The notes beneath the pieces are model-generated. The model was not told the DNA's origin and made no database searches. It saw nothing but the letters and a program-made list of their open reading frames with translations. 64,000 nt of DNA from Candidatus Leptofilum proximum (lineage in GTDB: Bacteria > Chloroflexota > Anaerolineae > Promineifilales > Promineifilaceae), in the NCBI GenBank assembly GCA_016710325.1, contig JADJXK010000002.1:1178001-1242000 (forward strand), written 5' to 3'. Each line of letters starts with the position of its first letter. Position 1 is the first letter of the stretch. Positions 7,881-15,353 of the stretch are shown here, one piece after another. The translations under genes were made by a program, and so were the position numbers.

Positions 7881-8258
7881 TCAATGATGAAGGTCCTCTA
7901 AAACTTGATTCACAGTTTCGACCAATGTAAGTGGGGACACCGGTTTCGTCAGATATAGATTCGCGCCTGCGTCTAGTCCTTTTTGTATATCCCTACCAGT
8001 AGTCAAGGCACTCATCATGATAATGGGGATATGGGCTACACCTTCAATATTGCGAATAATCTGGCAGGCAGTGAGTCCGTCCATATGGGGCATCATGACA
8101 TCCATTAAGATCAGGTCTGGTTGTAAATCAAGTACCTGATCTACAGCAGCCCGTCCATCGGGTGCCTCGGTTACTTGGAAGCCCTTTCTCTCCAGTGATA
8201 TTCGCATTAGAAAGCGCATTCCCCTGTCGTCATCAACAACCAAAATATTCCAACTCAT
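7881..8258 (-). CDS. Single-domain response regulator (receiver protein)
   Basis: 125 residues consisting only of a REC domain. The acidic pocket D9-D10-D11, phospho-acceptor D53 ('LILMDVMMP'), switch Ser83 ('MMSAL') and Lys105 ('LTKP') are all present, so it should be phosphorylatable. There is no output domain, so it must act by protein contact or as a phosphorelay intermediate. No histidine kinase gene is adjacent; candidate partners in the window are the kinases at 36318-37919 and 43943-45403. Start ATG 8258 is preceded on the minus strand by AAAGGAACCGGG. Confidence 0.9.
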   Translation of the reverse strand: MSWNILVVDDDRGMRFLMRISLERKGFQVTEAPDGRAAVDQVLDLQPDLILMDVMMPHMDGLTACQIIRNIEGVAHIPIIMMSALTTGRDIQKGLDAGANLYLTKPVSPLTLVETVNQVLEDLHH

Positions 8259-8289
8259 CCCGGTTCCTTTATGATCGTCGACGTTAAAT

Positions 8290-8319
8290 CTTCACAAAGC
8301 GACAATGCAACTTGTGAAG
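8290..8319. repeat. Inverted repeat upstream of the receiver gene
   Basis: CTTCACAA (8290-8297) and TTGTGAAG (8312-8319) form a perfect 8-bp dyad with a 14-base gap, about 30 bases upstream of ATG 8258. It could be an operator or a weak terminator. Confidence 0.3.
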
Positions 8320-8339
8320 TGTAATAAAGCCCCTTGTTT

Positions 8340-8558
8340 TCAACCTGCAAAACAACTATTAATGTCCTGTAACGTCACGGGGATACATTCATGCTCCAAG
8401 TTCACTACACAGTCCTTTGGCAGGAAACTCCAATAGTCACAAACCACAAGCAAAAAAGAGCCGCCACCCTCCTGGCGACTCTTTGAACGGTAACGTCTGA
8501 TAGATTCAGCCAGGATGAGACCTTCTTTCCAATTAGGATGAAACTGATTTTCAACCAA
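8340..8558 (-). CDS. Doubtful small ORF, 72 codons
   Basis: The frame starts at TTG 8558 without a visible ribosome-binding site (MVENQFHPNWKEG...) and matches no family I know. A terminator-like hairpin followed by six T residues on the same strand (8452-8483) lies in its middle, so an mRNA would probably end inside the frame. More likely the region holds a short non-coding transcript or leader. Listed because it is the only frame in a 415-base gap. Confidence 0.15.
   Translation of the reverse strand: MVENQFHPNWKEGLILAESIRRYRSKSRQEGGGSFLLVVCDYWSFLPKDCVVNLEHECIPVTLQDINSCFAG
8452..8483 (-). terminator. Intrinsic terminator of an unidentified short minus-strand transcript
   Basis: On the minus strand AGAGTCGCC ... 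GGCGGCTCT forms a stem with one mismatch, followed directly by TTTTTT. No clear gene ends here. The transcript it terminates would begin within the roughly 120 bases to its right (up to about 8600, where TAGAAT could serve as a -10), suggesting a small RNA. Confidence 0.5.
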
Positions 8559-8641
8559 GGTGAGACAATTCTCATTTACGTTGAGATTCTACACCCCAAA
8601 ACGGCCGTTTTGTGCTATCTTCACCAGCAAAAGCTAATAGA

Positions 8642-8655
8642 CCGACCAGTCAGTT
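8642..8655 (+). promoter_or_regulatory. Putative TetR-family operator
   Basis: ACCGACCAGTCAGT is an imperfect palindrome (10 of 14 positions symmetric) resembling GACCGACYRGTCRGT-type operators of TetR/FadR-like regulators. It lies 18 bases upstream of the tetR start, so autorepression is likely. Confidence 0.55.
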
Positions 8656-8673
8656 TACGATTGGAGAACCATA

Positions 8674-9291
8674 ATGGATGAACCCACCAACAAGCGAGAT
8701 CCAGACCAAACCCGTACCCGAATTCTGGATGCCGCGCTCAATATCTTTGCCAACAAAGGGTATTACAGCACCCGTATGGATGAAATTGTCGACGAATCCC
8801 AAACGTCCAAGGGATCGATCTACTTTCACTTCCCTAACAAGGAGCAGTTGTTCCTGGCGCTGGTTGATCAGTTTGCCGACCTGCTGGAGCGGCGCGTTAC
8901 GGAGGCGATTCAGCAGGAAGAAGTAGGCATCCACCGCGTGCGCGTGGCGCTGGAAACGTGCCTGACCACCTTTGCCAAATATCGCCGCCCGGCCAAGCTG
9001 CTGCTGGTGCAGGCCGTAGGCCTGGGCACCACCTTCGAAAACAAGCGCAACGAGGTCAACGACCGCTTTGCCGATCTGATTGCCATTTATCTGCAAGAAG
9101 CCATCGACGTCGGCGACATCCCGCCGACGGACGTAGAGGTGGTGTCGTATGCCTGGATGGGCGCCATTTACGGCGTGGTGATTCGTTGGGTGTACACGGG
9201 CGAGCCGGAGCAGCAGCGCATCATGGAGTCGCTTCTGCCGGTTTTGTTGAGGAGTGTGGGCTTTGAAACAAAAGAAGAGAGTGGAGAGTAG
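8674..9291 (+). CDS. TetR/AcrR-family transcriptional regulator
   Basis: 205 residues. The N-terminal DNA-binding domain (about residues 12-60) has the classical 'TRTRILDAALNIFANKGYYSTRMDEIV' and 'SKGSIYFHFPNKEQLFLALVD' pattern. The remaining helical domain would bind an unknown ligand. TTGGAGAA precedes ATG 8674 and a palindromic operator lies just upstream. The stop codon TAG (9289-9291) lies within the left arm of a heptad palindrome (9277-9344), so the last residues (EESGE) come from that element. The gene precedes the menaquinone cluster in the same direction and may regulate it. That link is inferred from position only. Confidence 0.9.
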   Translation: MDEPTNKRDPDQTRTRILDAALNIFANKGYYSTRMDEIVDESQTSKGSIYFHFPNKEQLFLALVDQFADLLERRVTEAIQQEEVGIHRVRVALETCLTTFAKYRRPAKLLLVQAVGLGTTFENKRNEVNDRFADLIAIYLQEAIDVGDIPPTDVEVVSYAWMGAIYGVVIRWVYTGEPEQQRIMESLLPVLLRSVGFETKEESGE

Positions 9292-10699
9292 AGAGTGGAG
9301 ATTGGGAGAAAACGAACAATCTCCACTCTCCACTCTCCACTCTCCGATAAACGGCCGTCTCCTCTCCGTCTCTATGCCAGCACCGGGGGTGGATACGGCC
9401 GTTTTCCTGCAGCAAGCCTGGGGCCAGGCACGCTTCTTCTGGGGTGAAGCCAATGGCGGCCTCACCCTGGCTGGTTTTGGCATCGCCGCCGATCTGTTTG
9501 CCTGGGGGCAGGACCGCTTCAGCCAAATTCAGGCGCAGGCCCAGGCTCTGTTTGCCGATGCCGTCATCCACGATGCCAGCCAGCCGCTGGCCGGCCCACG
9601 TCTCTTCGGCGGCTTCTCCTTCATTGACGACTTCACGCCGGACAACACCTGGTCGATCCACTACCCGGCGCAGTTCATCCTGCCCCATTACCAACTCGCC
9701 CAGCAAGACGGCCAAAGCTGGCTCACGCTCAACGCCATCCTGCCGCCAGACGAATCTCCCAAAACTATCCTCCCCGATCTCCGAGCCGCCCTCCAGGCCC
9801 GCCTGGCGTTGCTTCAGAGTCCTGTCACCTTGTCACCTCGTCACCCTGTCACCCCTTCACCCGTTCATCTTAACTACCCGATGTCTCTCCAGGACTGGGA
9901 AACAATGATCACCCACGCCACCCAAACGATGCGCAGCGGGCCGCTGAACAAGGTGGTGCTATCGCGCGTGTGCGAGATTCGCTATGCGCAAAAGGTGGAT
10001 GTAGACGGGGCGCTGGCCTACCTCAACAATACCTACCCGGACTGCTACCGTTTTTTGTTTGAGCCACGGCCGTTTCACGCCTTTTACGGTGCCACGCCAG
10101 AGCTGATTGTGGGGGTGAACGGCCGTTCCCTGCACACCATGGGTCTGGCCGGGTCGATTGGTCGCGGGGAAACCCCAGCCGAAGACGACGCTCTGGCCCA
10201 GGAACTGCTCAACTCCGCCAAAAACCAGCACGAACATGCCCTCGTCGTGCAATCCATCCGGCGGCGACTGGCACCGTTGACAAGCGAATTAACCATCCCG
10301 GATCAGCCCGGCATTCTTCAGCTGGGCTACATCCAACATCTGCACACACCCATTCAGGCCACGCTGAAAACGGCCGTTGGCGTCCTGCCCATCCTGCAAA
10401 ACCTGCACCCCACCCCGGCGCTGGGCGGCCAGCCGCGTGAGCTGGCCATGCCGTTCATCAGCCAGGCGGAGCCAGTGCCGCGTGGCTGGTACGGTGCCCC
10501 CGTCGGCTGGCTGGACCACCACCTGGACGGCGCGTTCAGCGTCGCCATCCGCTCGGCCATCACCCAGGACCGCCGCGTCTGGCTCTACGCCGGTGCAGGC
10601 ATCGTCGCCGACTCCGACCCCCAAGCCGAGTGGAACGAAACGGCGCTGAAGTTTAGACCGATGCTGAATGCCTTGGGAATTGTGAATCGGGAATTGTAA
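9254..10699 (+). CDS. menF: Isochorismate synthase (menaquinone pathway)
   Basis: 481 residues if started at GTG 9254. It converts chorismate to isochorismate, the first committed step of menaquinone synthesis. The chorismate-binding domain is clear: 'LNKVVLSRVCEI', 'GATPELIVGVNG', 'GLAGSIGRGETPAEDDA', 'KNQHEHALVV' and C-terminal 'YAGAGIVADSDPQAEWNE'. The first 40 codons are read through a heptad palindrome (9277-9344) and look non-conserved. ATG 9374 (MPAPGVDTAVF) is an alternative start without a good ribosome-binding site. An octad tandem insert (9821-9867) encodes 'SPVTLSPRHPVTPSPVH'. The last codons (GIVNREL) lie in another heptad arm. The unusual ends suggest repeated insertion of small elements that stayed in frame. 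Confidence 0.9.
   Translation: MWALKQKKRVESREWRLGENEQSPLSTLHSPINGRLLSVSMPAPGVDTAVFLQQAWGQARFFWGEANGGLTLAGFGIAADLFAWGQDRFSQIQAQAQALFADAVIHDASQPLAGPRLFGGFSFIDDFTPDNTWSIHYPAQFILPHYQLAQQDGQSWLTLNAILPPDESPKTILPDLRAALQARLALLQSPVTLSPRHPVTPSPVHLNYPMSLQDWETMITHATQTMRSGPLNKVVLSRVCEIRYAQKVDVDGALAYLNNTYPDCYRFLFEPRPFHAFYGATPELIVGVNGRSLHTMGLAGSIGRGETPAEDDALAQELLNSAKNQHEHALVVQSIRRRLAPLTSELTIPDQPGILQLGYIQHLHTPIQATLKTAVGVLPILQNLHPTPALGGQPRELAMPFISQAEPVPRGWYGAPVGWLDHHLDGAFSVAIRSAITQDRRVWLYAGAGIVADSDPQAEWNETALKFRPMLNALGIVNREL
9277..9344. repeat. Heptad palindrome 1 (tetR end / menF start)
   Basis: Left arm GAGAGTG-GAGAGTA-GAGAGTG-GAGATTG (9277-9304) pairs with 9317-9344 at 27 of 28 positions around a 12-base loop. 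Each arm is four tandem 7-base units. It contains the tetR stop codon and is translated in the extended menF frame as '..RVESREWRLGENEQSPLS..'. Confidence 0.9.
9821..9867. repeat. 8-base tandem repeat inside menF
   Basis: Degenerate units of the type CCTTGTCAC/CTCGTCAC/CCTGTCAC/CCCTTCAC follow each other with no inverted partner. In frame it encodes a Pro/Ser/Val/Thr linker in MenF. Confidence 0.75.
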
Positions 10700-10710
10700 A
10701 TAATTAATTT
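10677..10710. repeat. Heptad arm upstream of four-helix-bundle gene 1
   Basis: Units GAATTGT-GAATCGG-GAATTGT-AAATAAT followed by an AT-rich run. The arm contains the menF stop codon and is complementary to the TTCACAA array at 11116-11152 on the other side of the gene. Confidence 0.8.
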
Positions 10711-10737
10711 TTAATGATCCGTAGGAGGGATGATAGT

Positions 10738-11106
10738 ATGGCAAAAGGTGATAATTTAGAAGCGAGATTAGTTGATTTTGCAGTGATGGTGATTCATTTG
10801 ACTGATAAAATGCCGAGTTCCAGGGCGGGAAATCATGTAGCTGGACAGTTGCTCCGCAGCGGAACCAGTCCGGCCGCGCACTACGCCGAAGCGCGCGGAG
10901 CCGAGAGCAACAACGATTTTATTCACAAACTCAAAGTAGCTTTGAAAGAGCTGAATGAATCGCGCGTTTGGCTAAAGGTCACCATCAAAAGCAAAATGAT
11001 GCCCAACGAAGATTTATCCGGCATTTACCAGGAGTGCGACGAACTCTGCCGCATCGTTAACGCCAGCATCAAAACGAGTAAACAGAGAAAAAACCAACGC
11101 AAATGA
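10738..11106 (+). CDS. Four-helix-bundle protein (23S rRNA IVP / S23 family), copy 1
   Basis: 122 residues starting MAKGDNLEARLVDFA. This is the family of four-helix proteins encoded in 23S rRNA intervening sequences and related to the Avd accessory protein of diversity-generating retroelements; the molecular function is poorly known and nucleic-acid binding is suspected. The hallmark 'GNHVAGQLLRSGTSPAAHYAEARGAES' core is present. AGGAGG at 10723-10728 fixes ATG 10738 rather than the upstream ATG 10714. The gene lies between complementary heptad arms (10677-10710 and 11116-11152). It overlaps menD by four bases (ATGA). A second copy at 49304-49660 shares the TAGGAGGG leader, so the leader probably travels with the gene. 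It is unrelated to menaquinone synthesis. Confidence 0.9.
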   Translation: MAKGDNLEARLVDFAVMVIHLTDKMPSSRAGNHVAGQLLRSGTSPAAHYAEARGAESNNDFIHKLKVALKELNESRVWLKVTIKSKMMPNEDLSGIYQECDELCRIVNASIKTSKQRKNQRK

Positions 11107-12929
11107 GCAACCAACTTCACAATTCACAATTCACAATTCACAATTCACAATTAAAAAATCCCAACCTGCTTTTTGCCGCTCTGTTTGTCGATGGGTTGGT
11201 GCAGGCGGGGTTGACGGCCGTCGTCATCTCCCCCGGTTCACGCTCCACGCCGCTGACGCTGGCGTTTGAGGCTCATCCGGGTGTTGAGACATTTTTGCAC
11301 CTGGATGAGCGAGGGGCAGGTTTTTACGCGCTGGGCATGGCATTGGCCAGCGATAAGCCGGTGGCGCTGGTGTGTACTTCGGGTACGGCCGTATCCAACT
11401 ACTTCCCCGCCATCACCGAAGCCCAGATGAGCCAGGTGCCGCTGCTCATCCTCACCAGCGACCGCCCGCATGAGCTGCGCCACAGCGGCGCCAACCAAAC
11501 CATCGACCAGGTAAAGATTTTTGGCGACCAGGTGCTCTGGTCGGTGGACATGCCTATTCCCCAGGAAAATGCGCCAGACGTTGTGCTGCGGCACGTGCAA
11601 AGCACGGCCGTTCGCACCTTCGCCACCGCCAACGGCCTGCGCAAAGGGCCAGTGCATGTAAATTTTCCGTTTCGCAAACCATTAGAGCCTTCAGCTGAAG
11701 AGATTAGAGATTGGAGATTAGAGATCGAATCGGCAGGTCAAATCTCCAATCTCAAATCTCCAATCTCCCACGGCAAAATCACGCCCACGGATGACCAAAT
11801 TGACTGGCTAACGGCCGTTCTCACCCAACATCCGCGCGGCCTCATCATCTGCGGCCCGCGCTGCCCCGGCGGGGAGTTCCCGGCAGCGGTGACGGCCCTG
11901 GCCCGACAAACCGGCTACCCCCTCCTGGCCGATCCGCTGTCTGGCATGCGATTTTTTAACCGCAAAGACGCAAAGAACGCAGAGAAAAAATCTGTGCCAT
12001 CTGTGCCATCTGTGGATGATCTCCCCCTCAGCAGCTATGAAACATTTTTGCAGCACGACCCCGGTTGGCCAGAGCCGGAGATAATTGTGCGCTTAGGACA
12101 GGTGCCTACCAGCAAATGGCTCAACGCCTACCTGGACAAAATCAGCCCCGCAATCCAGCTCCACGTCCGCGAAAACGGCGTTTGGGCCGATGACAGCCAT
12201 CGCACCACCCACTTCTGGCAGATGAATGAAACGGCCGTTTGCCAAACCCTCACCGCCCGCCTGGATAGCCACCAACCCGACCCCGCCTGGCAGCAAACCA
12301 TCCAGGCCACCGATCAGGCTACCTGGACGGCGCTGCAAGCCCAGCTTAACCAGCACTGGTTCGACGGCGCGGCGGTGGCCGCCCTGCTGGACCATTTGCC
12401 GGAAAACGCCAACCTGCTCATCGGCAACAGCCTGCCCATACGCCACCTGGATCAATACGGCCGTTCCCAACCCAAAACCCTTCACATCTTCGGCAACCGC
12501 GGCGCGTCTGGCATCGACGGCAACATCAGCACCGGGCTGGGCGTGGCCAGGGCGACGGGCCGCCCCACCTTCATCGTCGTCGGCGACGTGACGGCGCTGC
12601 ACGATTTGAACAGCCTGCTGCTGGCCAGCCAGACGCCCAACGCCACGATCATCGTGCTCAACAACAACGGCGGCGGCATCTTCCGGCGGCTGCCCATCAG
12701 CCAGCACGAGCCGCCCTTCACCGACCGCTTTTTGACGCCCCACGGCCGGTCCTTCGAGCACGCCGCGGCCATGTTTGGGCTGGACTACCTGCGGGCTGAC
12801 AATCGGGAACAGTTTGTGCAGGCGGTGGCAACGGCCGTGTCCACCCCCGCCCCCCGCCTCATCGAACTGCTCACCGATGGAGCACAAGACGAGCAGATCC
12901 GCCGCCAAATCAACAACGAATTTTGGTAA
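11103..12929 (+). CDS. menD: 2-succinyl-5-enolpyruvyl-6-hydroxy-3-cyclohexene-1-carboxylate synthase
   Basis: 608 residues; ThDP-dependent second enzyme of menaquinone synthesis (isochorismate plus 2-oxoglutarate). Family motifs: 'VVISPGSRSTPLTLAF', 'LHLDERGAGFYALGMA' (ThDP glutamate), 'TSGTAVSNYFPAI', 'TSDRPHELRHSGANQTIDQ', 'GNSLPIRHLDQYG' and the Mg/ThDP segment 'GDVTALHDLNSL...NNNGGGIFRRL'. The true core begins near 'NPNLLFAALFVDGL'; the preceding residues (MSNQLHNSQFTIHNSQLK) are translated from the TTCACAA array that borders the four-helix-bundle gene. Two more inserts are translated: a 69-base heptad palindrome (11700-11768) and a repeat at 11957-12017 ('RKDAKNAEKKSVPSVPSVDD'). All keep the frame, so the enzyme is probably functional with extra loops. 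Confidence 0.93.
   Translation: MSNQLHNSQFTIHNSQLKNPNLLFAALFVDGLVQAGLTAVVISPGSRSTPLTLAFEAHPGVETFLHLDERGAGFYALGMALASDKPVALVCTSGTAVSNYFPAITEAQMSQVPLLILTSDRPHELRHSGANQTIDQVKIFGDQVLWSVDMPIPQENAPDVVLRHVQSTAVRTFATANGLRKGPVHVNFPFRKPLEPSAEEIRDWRLEIESAGQISNLKSPISHGKITPTDDQIDWLTAVLTQHPRGLIICGPRCPGGEFPAAVTALARQTGYPLLADPLSGMRFFNRKDAKNAEKKSVPSVPSVDDLPLSSYETFLQHDPGWPEPEIIVRLGQVPTSKWLNAYLDKISPAIQLHVRENGVWADDSHRTTHFWQMNETAVCQTLTARLDSHQPDPAWQQTIQATDQATWTALQAQLNQHWFDGAAVAALLDHLPENANLLIGNSLPIRHLDQYGRSQPKTLHIFGNRGASGIDGNISTGLGVARATGRPTFIVVGDVTALHDLNSLLLASQTPNATIIVLNNNGGGIFRRLPISQHEPPFTDRFLTPHGRSFEHAAAMFGLDYLRADNREQFVQAVATAVSTPAPRLIELLTDGAQDEQIRRQINNEFW
11116..11152. repeat. TTCACAA x5 array (downstream arm of four-helix-bundle cassette 1)
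   Basis: Five exact tandem copies of TTCACAA (11116-11150) plus TT. It encodes the start of MenD and is complementary to the arm at 10677-10710. Confidence 0.9.
11700..11768. repeat. Heptad palindrome in menD
   Basis: GAGATTA-GAGATTG-GAGATTA-GAGATCG (11700-11727), 13-base loop, AATCTCC-AATCTCA-AATCTCC-AATCTCC (11741-11768). Length is 69 bases (23 codons), so the frame is kept. It is translated as 'EIRDWRLEIESAGQISNLKS'. Confidence 0.92.
11957..12017. repeat. Low-complexity insert in menD
   Basis: Purine-rich CGCAAAGA-type units followed by ATCTGTGCC-ATCTGTGCC-ATCTGTGG. A related arrangement (GACACAGAGAAAAG... then ATCCGTGAAATCCGTGG) lies at about 56252-56312. Confidence 0.6.
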
Positions 12930-12985
12930 AATGAAGAAAATTCAGGGGAGAGTCCAACGAAGACTCACCAAAGGATGTAGTTACC

Positions 12986-14365
12986 ATGACAAAACCAACC
13001 CCACCCCTCGTTTCAGGGGCTTTGCCGGTCTTGGGACATGCCGCCGAGTTTCAGCGCAACCGTCCCAGATTAATCCGCCGTGGCTTTGAGGAGCACGGCG
13101 GTGTGTTTGCTATCAAGCTGGCCAATCAAAATGTCGCCGTCGTCATTGGCCCCGAGCACCAGAAGACGTTTTTTTTGGAAACAGACGGCCGTCTCAACAT
13201 TCAAGAGCCGTACCACTTCCTCCAGGCAATGTTTGGTGAAGTGCTCTTCCTGGCCCCACACGACGAATATTTGCGGCAACGGCCGTTGGTCCAGGAGCTG
13301 TTTAAGCGCGAAAAAATGCTGCACTACGTCGACGTCATGCAGGAAGTCGTCCAGGCATGGCTCGATGGCCTGGGCGACAGCGGCGAAATGGAACTAACCA
13401 GCGAAATTGGCGTGCTGGTTCAAGAAGTGGCTGGCAACTGCTTCCTTGGCCCAGAAGTGCATCAGGCCATTGGCCGCGAATTTTGGGATCTGTACGCCGA
13501 TCTGAGCAGGGCGCTGGATCCCCTGCTGCCGCCCAACCTGCCCCTGCCCAAGTTCCACAAACGAGACAAAGCCAAAACGCGCATGACGGATATTTTGCGT
13601 CCCATCATCGCCGAACGGCGCGCCAACCCGGACAAATACAACGACTTTCTCCAAGACATCATCAACAAAGCAGGCCAGGATGGCCAGCCCGTGGACGAAG
13701 AATTGGTGCGCAATCTGCTGGTCGCCCTCATGTTTGCCGGGCACGAAACCACCGCCGGGCAGGCCGCCTGGACCATCATCTTACTTTTGCAGCACCCCGG
13801 CTACCTGCATAAGGTGCTGACCGAGATTGATGAAGTTGCTCCAGCTGGCGTACATATTGACCCCAAACGGATGGTGCAGCTAGACCATATTGCCTGGGCG
13901 GTGCGCGAGATCGAACGGCTCCACCCATCTGCCGACATGCTCATGCGCGTGGCCAAAGAAGATATCGAGTTTGGCGATTACCTCATCCCGGCGGGCTGGC
14001 TGGTGCAGGTGGCCCAGGAAATTGGCCATAAGCTGCCCGCCTACTTTGACCAGCCCGAACAGTTCGATCCGCTGCGCTTCTCGCCCGACCGGGCCGAGGA
14101 CAAGCAGCACCGCTTTGGCCTGTTTGGCTTTGGCGGCGGCACGCACAAATGCAGCGGCATGAACTTCGCCAACAACGAGATGACCATCATCACCGCCCTG
14201 CTCTTCCGCGAATTCGAGCTGGAATTGGTGACCAAAAACCCGCAAATCGAGCGCGGCCTGGGTGCCAGCCGCCCCTCGGAAACAGTCATCCGCTACCGGC
14301 GGCGCAAACCAGCGCTGGTTGAACCAGAATTGGCCAGTGCCGCCCAGGGTACGTCAAACATCTAA
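12986..14365 (+). CDS. Cytochrome P450 (CYP51-like class)
   Basis: 459 residues with the full P450 signature: I-helix 'AGHETT' (251-256), ExxR 'EIER' (308-311), and heme loop 'FGFGGGTHKCSG' with Cys389 as the thiolate ligand. It is soluble; no N-terminal anchor is seen. The overall pattern (HETT, 'FGGGTHKCSGMNFA') is closest to CYP51-like/class E bacterial P450s. The substrate is unknown; nothing in the window points to sterol synthesis. It sits between menD and an SDR dehydrogenase in the same direction (56-base gap after menD, AAAGGATG before ATG 12986), so a lipid or quinone modification is possible, but this is inference. Confidence 0.93.
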   Translation: MTKPTPPLVSGALPVLGHAAEFQRNRPRLIRRGFEEHGGVFAIKLANQNVAVVIGPEHQKTFFLETDGRLNIQEPYHFLQAMFGEVLFLAPHDEYLRQRPLVQELFKREKMLHYVDVMQEVVQAWLDGLGDSGEMELTSEIGVLVQEVAGNCFLGPEVHQAIGREFWDLYADLSRALDPLLPPNLPLPKFHKRDKAKTRMTDILRPIIAERRANPDKYNDFLQDIINKAGQDGQPVDEELVRNLLVALMFAGHETTAGQAAWTIILLLQHPGYLHKVLTEIDEVAPAGVHIDPKRMVQLDHIAWAVREIERLHPSADMLMRVAKEDIEFGDYLIPAGWLVQVAQEIGHKLPAYFDQPEQFDPLRFSPDRAEDKQHRFGLFGFGGGTHKCSGMNFANNEMTIITALLFREFELELVTKNPQIERGLGASRPSETVIRYRRRKPALVEPELASAAQGTSNI

Positions 14366-14372
14366 AACTGAG

Positions 14373-14418
14373 GAGTCCGCATCCTCAGATGCGGACGGCG
14401 GGCGTCTGAGGATGCCCA
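14373..14418. repeat. REP-like double hairpin, copy 1
   Basis: Two adjacent hairpins: GTCCGCATC/GATGCGGAC (14375-14396) and GGGCGTC/GATGCCC (14400-14417) with CTCA/TGAG loops. The same element lies in reverse orientation at 18557-18608. Confidence 0.85.
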
Positions 14419-14457
14419 CGCCTAACTTACAAGAAATTCAAAAATCAGGAGTTTTTA

Positions 14458-15351
14458 ATGGGCAAGCAGTTGAAATCATTGATCTTAGCGGGAACGGCCG
14501 TTACCACGGGCATTTACCTCTGGAAACATCTGCAAGAAAAACCGGATGAAAACGGCCGTACCTTCCTGCAGCAGTACGGGCCGTGGGCCATCGTCACCGG
14601 AGCCGCCCGCGCTGAAGGGTTGGGCTACGGCTTCGCCCGCCAGCTGGCCGGTCGCCACGTTAACCTGGTGCTGGTAGACATCCTTGCCGATGAGCTGCAA
14701 GCTCGCGCCGACGAGCTTGCCCGCGACTACCACGTGCGCGTCAGGCCGGTTGTTCTGGACCTGGGCCGCACTGATTTTCTGCCGGAGCTAACGGCCGTTA
14801 CCGACGGCCTGGAGGTTGGTCTGCTGGTGTGCAACCATATGTTCACCCCCAAAGAAACGCCCACCATCCTGGACATGGATCTGGCCACCCACCACGCCAT
14901 GCTAGACATCAACGCCCGGGCTTACACGACGCTGGTGCATGTGTACGGCCGTCAGATGGTGGCCCAGGGACACGGTGGCATCCTGCTCGTTTCTTCGCAA
15001 GGCGGGCTGCACGGCACGCCGTACACCGGCGCTTACTCGGCCAACAAAGCGTTCCAGCTCATGCTCGGCGAATCGCTCTGGTACGAACTGCGCCAGTCCA
15101 ATGTCGATGTGCTGGTGCTCACCCCTGGTCTCACCCGCACCCAGGGCGACGCCCTGGACAACTACCCGGCCTTCATGCTGATGGACGTGGAGCCAGTGGT
15201 GCGTGAAGCGCTGGCAAATTTGGGCCGCCAGCACCTGGTCATTCCAGGGCCGGTCAACAAACTGTTCTACTTCGCCACCACCCACCTCATGAGCCGCCAA
15301 AAAGCCCTCATCACTACCGGCGATTTGATGGCCCAGGGGCTGAACAAATAG
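14458..15351 (+). CDS. Short-chain dehydrogenase/reductase (SDR)
   Basis: 297 residues. The Rossmann glycine motif 'TGAARAEGLGYGFA' (47-60) and catalytic S180-Y193-xxx-K197 ('SSQGGLHGTPYTGAYSANK') are intact. The N-terminal 25 residues form a hydrophobic segment before the domain, suggesting membrane association as in 17-beta-HSD type 12/3-ketoacyl-CoA reductase-like SDRs. Substrate unknown. Its TAG stop is followed after two bases by the menE ATG, indicating a transcription unit with menE. Together with the P450 upstream it may modify a lipid substrate. Confidence 0.88.
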   Translation: MGKQLKSLILAGTAVTTGIYLWKHLQEKPDENGRTFLQQYGPWAIVTGAARAEGLGYGFARQLAGRHVNLVLVDILADELQARADELARDYHVRVRPVVLDLGRTDFLPELTAVTDGLEVGLLVCNHMFTPKETPTILDMDLATHHAMLDINARAYTTLVHVYGRQMVAQGHGGILLVSSQGGLHGTPYTGAYSANKAFQLMLGESLWYELRQSNVDVLVLTPGLTRTQGDALDNYPAFMLMDVEPVVREALANLGRQHLVIPGPVNKLFYFATTHLMSRQKALITTGDLMAQGLNK

Positions 15352-15353
15352 CC

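Noticed and set aside
9277..9344. Heptad palindrome considered as an ordinary rho-independent terminator for tetR
   Set aside because: No T-run follows, the arms are tandem repeats, and the same architecture occurs inside coding sequences in frame.
12093..12908. Long minus-strand frame opposite menD
   Set aside because: The plus strand encodes conserved MenD motifs throughout; the opposite frame is a by-product of G+C-rich codon bias.
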